Shown piece by piece: positions 59,204 to 64,000 of a DNA stretch of 64,000 bases; position 1 is the stretch's first letter; the number at the start of each line of letters is the position of its first letter. Source of the DNA: Alistipes sp. (lineage in GTDB: Bacteria; Bacteroidota; Bacteroidia; Bacteroidales; Rikenellaceae). A model generated the notes under the pieces. It made no database searches, had not been told where the DNA came from, and saw only the letters and a program-made list of their open reading frames with translations. The position numbers and the translations under genes are program-made. The stretch covers positions 62,001 through 126,000 of the forward strand of contig JAFXFM010000007.1 of NCBI GenBank assembly GCA_017520545.1, in the 5' to 3' direction.

Positions 59204-62020
59204 ATGTTTGACAACTTTGTAAATCGTCATATCGGATGCAACAATCCCGATACTCTCAAAGCAATGCTCGACACTATTGGTGTTGGCTCGGTAGATGAAC
59301 TCATATCGCAAGTTCTCCCTGCGGATATTCGGCTCAATGCTCCTCTCGCACTCTCCGAGGCGATGAGTGAGTATGAGTTTACCGCGCATATACAGGAGTT
59401 GGCTGCGCGTAATCAGCAGTTCCGTTCGTTTATAGGTATGGGCTACTACCCTAACGCCGTATCGGCAGCCATTATGCGCAACGTGTTCGAGAACCCTGCG
59501 TGGTACACCTCCTATACCCCATATCAGGCGGAGATTTCGCAAGGTCGCTTGGAGGCTCTATTGAACTATCAAACCGCGATTATCTCGCTTACGGGTATGG
59601 AGATTGCCAACTGCTCGTTGCTCGACGAGGGTACAGCTGCAGCCGAGGCGATGGCGATGATGTTCGCCCTTCGTTCGCGCGAGGCGGTAAAGGAGGGACG
59701 CAACCTACTCTTTGTCGATGAGAATATATTCCCACAAACACTCGACGTACTGCTCACTCGCAGCGAGCCATTCGGCATTGAGTTGATTGTGGACAACTAC
59801 GCCGACTACACCTTCACGGGCAAGGAGTTTGGAGCTATCGTACAGTACCCTGCCGCAAATGGCGAGGTGCGCGACTACTCCGACTTTGTGGCTGCGGCAC
59901 ACGCCGTAGGTGCACTCGTAACAGCCGATGCCGATCTTCTCTCGTTGGCGCTTCTCGCACCACCAGCCGAGTGGGGCGCGGATATCGCCGTAGGCACTAC
60001 CCAACGTTTGGGTTGTCCAATGGGTTTTGGCGGACCTTCGGCCGGCTATATGGCTACAAAGGACGCTTTCAAACGCAATATGCCGGGACGAATCATAGGT
60101 GTTTCAGTGGATCGTCTTGGTCGTCGTGCATTGCGTATGTCATTACAGATGCGTGAGCAGCATATCAAGCGCGAGCGTGCAACATCGAACATCTGTACCG
60201 CATCGGCATTAATGGCTTCAATAGTGGGTTTCCACTGCGTATACAACGGAGCCGAGGGTTTACGCCGTGCCGCCCTCACCGCCCACCTTGCAGCATTGAC
60301 CGCTGCGAAGAGCATCGAGGCTCTCGGATATAAACTCGCTTGCTCGAACTTCTTCGACACACTCGACATCGAGGCGGAGGCTTCGGTTGTTGAGTCGGTA
60401 GCCGAGGAGCACCACATAAACTTCTACTACCCTTCGGAGTTCCGCGTACGACTCTCGTTCGACGAGGTTACAACCGCAGAGGAGGTCGAGGAGGTTATCG
60501 CAATCTTCGCCGAGGCTAAGGGCAAGAAGGCGAAGAAGATTCACCACGCAACCGAGCCTCAGCACTTTATGGAGCGCAAATCGGCATACCTCACCGAGCC
60601 GGTATTCAACCGCTACCGTTCGGAGAGCGAGTTGATGCGCTACATCAAGCAGCTCGAATTGCGCGATATCTCGTTGGCAAATTCGATGATTTCGCTCGGC
60701 TCGTGCACTATGAAGTTGAATGCCGCAGCGTTGATGCAGCCACTCTCGTTGGCCGGCTTCCAAAATATCCACCCTTTTGCCCCTGCCAACCAGCGCGAGG
60801 GCTATACAGCCCTTATTGAGGAGTTGGAGCGCGATTTGGCAACAATCACAGGCTTTGCGGCTTGCTCGGTGCAGCCAAATTCGGGTGTTGCGGGCGAGTA
60901 TTCGGGTTTGATGGTTATTCGCGCCTACCACCAGAGTCGCAATCAGGGCTATCGTAACATCGTACTGATTCCTGCTTCGGCACACGGCACAAACCCTGCT
61001 TCGGCGGCTATGGCAGGTATGAAAATTGTTACAGTAGCGTGCGATGCACAGGGAAATATCGACGTTGAGGATTTGAAGGCAAAGGCGGAGCAATACTCAT
61101 CGGAATTGTGCGCCTTGATGGTAACCTACCCTTCGACACACGGCGTATTCGAGAGCCGTATCCGCGAAATTGTCGATACCATTCACGATGCAGGTGGCGA
61201 GGTATATATGGACGGTGCCAATATGAATGCACAGGTCGGTTTAACCAATCCGGGGTTCATCGGTGCAGATGTTTGCCACCTCAACCTGCATAAGACCTTC
61301 GCAATGCCTCACGGTGGCGGTGGTCCGGGCGTAGGTCCTATCTGTGTGGCTTCGCACCTCGCACCATTCCTCCCATCGCACTCGGTAGTACCTACCGGTG
61401 GCGACGAGGGCATCACTGCCGTATCGTCATCACCTTGGGGCTCGGCAATGTTGCTGCCTATAACCTATGGCTATATAAAGATGCTCGGTGCTGATGGATT
61501 GCGTAAGGCGACCGAAATGGCTATCGTGAATGCCAACTATATGGCTTCGGCGATTAAAGATGAGTTCCGCACCTACTACTCGGGCGAAACTGGCCGTGTA
61601 GGACACGAGATGATTCTCGATTTGACCAACTTCAAGCGCGACTACGGCGTAGATTGCGGTGATGTAGCACACCGTCTTATGGACTACGGCTTCCACGCAC
61701 CTACCCTCTCGTTCCCTGTTCACGAAACGCTGATGGTTGAGCCTACCGAGTCGGAGCCAAAGGAGGAGATGGACCGCTTTATCGAGGCTTTGGTGCAGAT
61801 TAAGCGTGAGGCGGAGGCTATCGGTGGCGAGGCGGACAATGTTGTCGCCAACGCACCACATATCGCCGAGGAGATTGCAGGCGAGTGGTCGCACCCATAC
61901 TCTCGCAAGGAGGCAGCCTTCCCGTTGGAGTGGGTAGCACGCTCGAAGTTCTTCCCGTATGTCTCAAAAATCGACAACGGCTACGGCGACAGAAATCTCG
62001 TTTGCGTAAATAACGAATAA
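59204..62020 (+). CDS. gcvP: Glycine dehydrogenase (aminomethyl-transferring), glycine cleavage P protein
   Basis: GcvP is the pyridoxal-phosphate enzyme that decarboxylates glycine and passes the aminomethyl group to the lipoyl arm of GcvH. The start is the ATG at 59204 (938 residues); an open frame extends to 59108 through the promoter. The N-terminal half begins FVNRHIGCNNPDTLKAML, with GMGYYPNAV and SLLDEGTAAAEAM. The C-terminal half holds SLGSCTMKLNAAA, ITGFAACSVQPNSG and the PLP Lys in CHLNLHKTFAMPHGGGGPG. It is the fused long form, not the split subunits. gcvH and gcvT are not in the window. Confidence 0.95.
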   Translation: MFDNFVNRHIGCNNPDTLKAMLDTIGVGSVDELISQVLPADIRLNAPLALSEAMSEYEFTAHIQELAARNQQFRSFIGMGYYPNAVSAAIMRNVFENPAWYTSYTPYQAEISQGRLEALLNYQTAIISLTGMEIANCSLLDEGTAAAEAMAMMFALRSREAVKEGRNLLFVDENIFPQTLDVLLTRSEPFGIELIVDNYADYTFTGKEFGAIVQYPAANGEVRDYSDFVAAAHAVGALVTADADLLSLALLAPPAEWGADIAVGTTQRLGCPMGFGGPSAGYMATKDAFKRNMPGRIIGVSVDRLGRRALRMSLQMREQHIKRERATSNICTASALMASIVGFHCVYNGAEGLRRAALTAHLAALTAAKSIEALGYKLACSNFFDTLDIEAEASVVESVAEEHHINFYYPSEFRVRLSFDEVTTAEEVEEVIAIFAEAKGKKAKKIHHATEPQHFMERKSAYLTEPVFNRYRSESELMRYIKQLELRDISLANSMISLGSCTMKLNAAALMQPLSLAGFQNIHPFAPANQREGYTALIEELERDLATITGFAACSVQPNSGVAGEYSGLMVIRAYHQSRNQGYRNIVLIPASAHGTNPASAAMAGMKIVTVACDAQGNIDVEDLKAKAEQYSSELCALMVTYPSTHGVFESRIREIVDTIHDAGGEVYMDGANMNAQVGLTNPGFIGADVCHLNLHKTFAMPHGGGGPGVGPICVASHLAPFLPSHSVVPTGGDEGITAVSSSPWGSAMLLPITYGYIKMLGADGLRKATEMAIVNANYMASAIKDEFRTYYSGETGRVGHEMILDLTNFKRDYGVDCGDVAHRLMDYGFHAPTLSFPVHETLMVEPTESEPKEEMDRFIEALVQIKREAEAIGGEADNVVANAPHIAEEIAGEWSHPYSRKEAAFPLEWVARSKFFPYVSKIDNGYGDRNLVCVNNE

Positions 62021-62033
62021 ATTTATATCTTTG
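62001..62033 (+). promoter_or_regulatory. Promoter of the restriction-modification genes
   Basis: TTTG at 62001-62004 and TATCTTTG at 62026-62033 are separated by 21 bp. The -33 box lies in the last gcvP codons; the leader is about 17-20 nt. Confidence 0.6.
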
Positions 62034-62052
62034 CAGGGAAAATAAAGATGGT

Positions 62053-62919
62053 ATGAATGCTTATATAGACTTTCAAAACAGGTTTAAGTTGTTGGCAACA
62101 AAACATCCTAAACTCATAACCAACACTCTATCAAACATCTTCACTATGCGCCTTATTGGTAATAAGACACATGGAGATTTGGCAGAGATTGGCATTGCTG
62201 AGTTTATCAATCAATTTATGTATGATTGGCGGAGCGAGCATGTTGGCAAGGATTTATTCAGAGCAAAAGAGCATGAAGAAGACATTGTCTTGATAAATGA
62301 GTTGTCAAATAAGCGAATCCCTGTGTCATTAAAAGCTTATGGTGATGGACCACTTCAATTATCAACAGATAAAGATTCAATACTATATCCAACACTAATA
62401 GCTGTAAAAAAAGATATAATACAAGGTGAAGATTTAAAGAAGGTATTGAAGAGCAAAGCTTTTTCCGTTATTGATAACATAAATGTTATGCCTCTAATTT
62501 ATAGAGAAGATAAAATGGAGTGTAACATAATGGTGTTTGATTTTGATTCGTTGAGAAATAAAACAGATAAAATTGTGTTTATCCCAGCTCAACATAGATA
62601 TAATGAAGATACACAACAAGTAACAAAAGCAAAAGGGAGAAAGCATCCGATTTTCATGTTCTTAGACAAGGAAGGCAAGTATATTTGCGAAGTTCGATAT
62701 GGTAATGCCGCTGCCAATGCACTGCAACGAGGATTGTGGACGCATACAAAAAATGCGGAAAACTATTTTAATAGTTTAACAAATGGTTGGATTCCATATG
62801 AACACAATGAAACTCTTGTCAAACTTTTTAGATTGGCACTAAATAGCACAAAACTTGGGCATATAGATGCAAATAAAGTTCTTCAAGCAGATATAGATAA
62901 CATTAGATCAGTGTGGTAA
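62053..62919 (+). CDS. Probable type II restriction endonuclease
   Basis: This 288-residue cytoplasmic protein has no family I can name with certainty. GDLAEIGIAEFINQF (41-55) resembles the N-terminal helix of PD-(D/E)xK nucleases; EEDIVLINELSNKRIPVSLKAYG (75-97) gives D77 and the S92-x-K94 pair at the place of D...(E/Q/S)xK. A downstream DNA adenine methyltransferase overlaps its stop (TAATG), the usual gene pair of a restriction-modification system. Base composition is clearly more AT-rich than the preceding genes, with many AAA, ATA and TTA codons, which points to horizontal transfer. The function is inferred chiefly from this context. Confidence 0.72.
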   Translation: MNAYIDFQNRFKLLATKHPKLITNTLSNIFTMRLIGNKTHGDLAEIGIAEFINQFMYDWRSEHVGKDLFRAKEHEEDIVLINELSNKRIPVSLKAYGDGPLQLSTDKDSILYPTLIAVKKDIIQGEDLKKVLKSKAFSVIDNINVMPLIYREDKMECNIMVFDFDSLRNKTDKIVFIPAQHRYNEDTQQVTKAKGRKHPIFMFLDKEGKYICEVRYGNAAANALQRGLWTHTKNAENYFNSLTNGWIPYEHNETLVKLFRLALNSTKLGHIDANKVLQADIDNIRSVW

Positions 62920-64000
62920 TGCAAACCGATTTATTTGGACATAGAGATATCTCACCTCTGCAAACAGAGGGTATCAAATATACAGGGTCTAAGTTAAAAA
63001 TTATACCTTATATATTAAACACTATTGCCGACCTAAACTGCAATAGCGTTCTTGATGCCTTTTCTGGTACCACTCGTGTGTCGCAAGCTTTTGCACAACA
63101 AGGTTTCACGACGACATCTAACGATGTTAGCATATGGTCAGAAGTCTTTGCGACGTGTTATTTATTGGCTGATAAAGAAGATTCTTTTTATCAGAAACAT
63201 ATAGACTATCTTAATGGACTTGAAGGTAAGAGAGGCTGGTTTACAGAGCATTATGGCGGAGAGGAGAATGGAACAAAAAGACCCTTTCAGGTACACAATA
63301 CCATGAAACTTGATGCCATAAGAGATGAAATTGACAATCTTAATCTGGAATGGCAGGACAAATGCGTGTTGCTCACAAGCCTAATTAACGCCCTAGACTC
63401 GGTCGATAACACACTCGGACATTATGCTGCATACCTATCAAAATGGTCACCTCGTTCATATAATACGATGGTATTAAAATTACCAAAACGAGTAAAAAAT
63501 AGAAAAGAGTGTTTGGTTACTCGACAAGATGTTTTTGATGCAGTAAGCACATACCACGATTTAGTATATCTTGACCCTCCTTATGGCTCTAACAATGAGA
63601 AAATGCCACCAAGTAGAGTTAGATATTCGGCATATTATCATATATGGAAAACGGTAATTTTAAACGATAAGCCGGAACTGTTTGGCAAAGCAAACCGAAG
63701 GGTTGATTCCAAAGATACTGTTGCAGCCTCTATTTTCGAGGAGTTTAGAAAAGACCAAGATGGTAATTTTATTGCAATGAAGGCAATAGACAAACTTATC
63801 GCTTCGACGAACGCGAGATATGTTCTCTTGTCTTATAGTTCGGGAGGTAGAGCCACCAAAAACGAACTATTTAAAATTATAAATTCTCACGGAACTCTTC
63901 TAAAAACCATAGAAATTGACTACAAAAGAAATGTGATGGCCAATATGAAATGGACAAATGAATGGACAAACAGTGATGATAAGTATAAGGAATATCTTTT
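62919..64000 (+). CDS. Type II DNA adenine N6-methyltransferase (3' end cut by window)
   Basis: At least 360 residues are visible. The N terminus has IKYTGSKLKIIPYIL (motif X), the SAM loop is VLDAFSGTTRVSQAFAQQGF (D46 region), and the catalytic motif IV is LDPPYGSN (D219). The order X, I, target recognition, IV is that of the alpha class related to Dam, FokI and MboII enzymes. It would methylate adenine to protect DNA from the upstream endonuclease. The recognition site is not readable. The AT-rich composition continues to the window end. Confidence 0.88.
   Translation, partial: MQTDLFGHRDISPLQTEGIKYTGSKLKIIPYILNTIADLNCNSVLDAFSGTTRVSQAFAQQGFTTTSNDVSIWSEVFATCYLLADKEDSFYQKHIDYLNGLEGKRGWFTEHYGGEENGTKRPFQVHNTMKLDAIRDEIDNLNLEWQDKCVLLTSLINALDSVDNTLGHYAAYLSKWSPRSYNTMVLKLPKRVKNRKECLVTRQDVFDAVSTYHDLVYLDPPYGSNNEKMPPSRVRYSAYYHIWKTVILNDKPELFGKANRRVDSKDTVAASIFEEFRKDQDGNFIAMKAIDKLIASTNARYVLLSYSSGGRATKNELFKIINSHGTLLKTIEIDYKRNVMANMKWTNEWTNSDDKYKEYL

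Overview
The window is most likely a chromosomal segment of a Bacteroidales bacterium, probably Alistipes or a close Rikenellaceae relative. This assignment rests on gene content and signals, not on a database search. At least fifteen intergenic regions carry the Bacteroidetes -7 promoter box TAnnTTTG, often with a TTTG/TTG box about 20 bp upstream, and Shine-Dalgarno sequences are weak. Gene families typical of the phylum are present: DUF4290, DUF4491, LytS/LytTR pairs, a carboxypeptidase-regulatory/TonB outer-membrane protein, a lipoprotein DPP III, a fimbrillin-like lipoprotein, and RNase Y next to ZapA and a 6S-like RNA.

Layout. 1-771: 5' part of recQ (minus). 1066-8188: lptB-aroA-aroC-prmC-recX and a large exported macroglobulin/TonB-plug-like protein. 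8268-10619: manC-murF. 10781-16051: a peptide and NAD block (OPT transporter, pepT, nadE). 16110-20179 (minus): DUF4290, thioredoxin-like protein, lpxH, thyA, folA. 20378-26250: a sigma-54 activator, panC-panD, a DUF456 protein and an M16 peptidase. 26438-31610: DPP III, a GH20 hexosaminidase, mazG. 31734-37605: gamma carbonic anhydrase, a LytS/LytTR two-component system and a TonB-linked outer-membrane protein. 37611-43829 (minus): an efflux-type operon (DUF4491, metallophosphoesterase, TolC, HlyD, two ABC-2 permeases). 43980-45388 (minus): ECF sigma factor, small membrane protein, exported Spy-like protein. 45579-49768: a 1337-residue repeat-rich surface lipoprotein and a 45-residue peptide. 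50353-56254: lspA, membrane LytTR regulator, acyl-CoA synthetase, coiled-coil protein, zapA, 6S RNA, rny. 56794-62020: gap (minus), an exported esterase, gcvP. 62053-64000: an AT-rich type II restriction-modification pair, cut by the window end.

The genes are mostly core metabolism (chorismate, pantothenate, folate/thymidylate, NAD, glycine cleavage) and envelope functions (LPS export, lipid A, murein, lipoprotein signal peptidase). Genes for peptide breakdown recur: OPT transporter, PepT, M16 and DPP III.

The most unusual content is intergenic. A 139-bp palindromic element is present in two copies, one upstream of the OPT gene and one upstream of pepT, with a degenerate relative upstream of the DPP III gene. 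Several families of 7-bp tandem repeats occur, sometimes back to back. Hairpin cassettes keep conserved flanks while their stems change in a compensatory way. Poly-G tracts of 8 or 9 G occur at four places, one inside the signal-peptide codons of the large surface lipoprotein, where slippage would switch the gene off. Two perfect inverted repeats sit between the -33 and -7 boxes of the outer-membrane protein and gap promoters.
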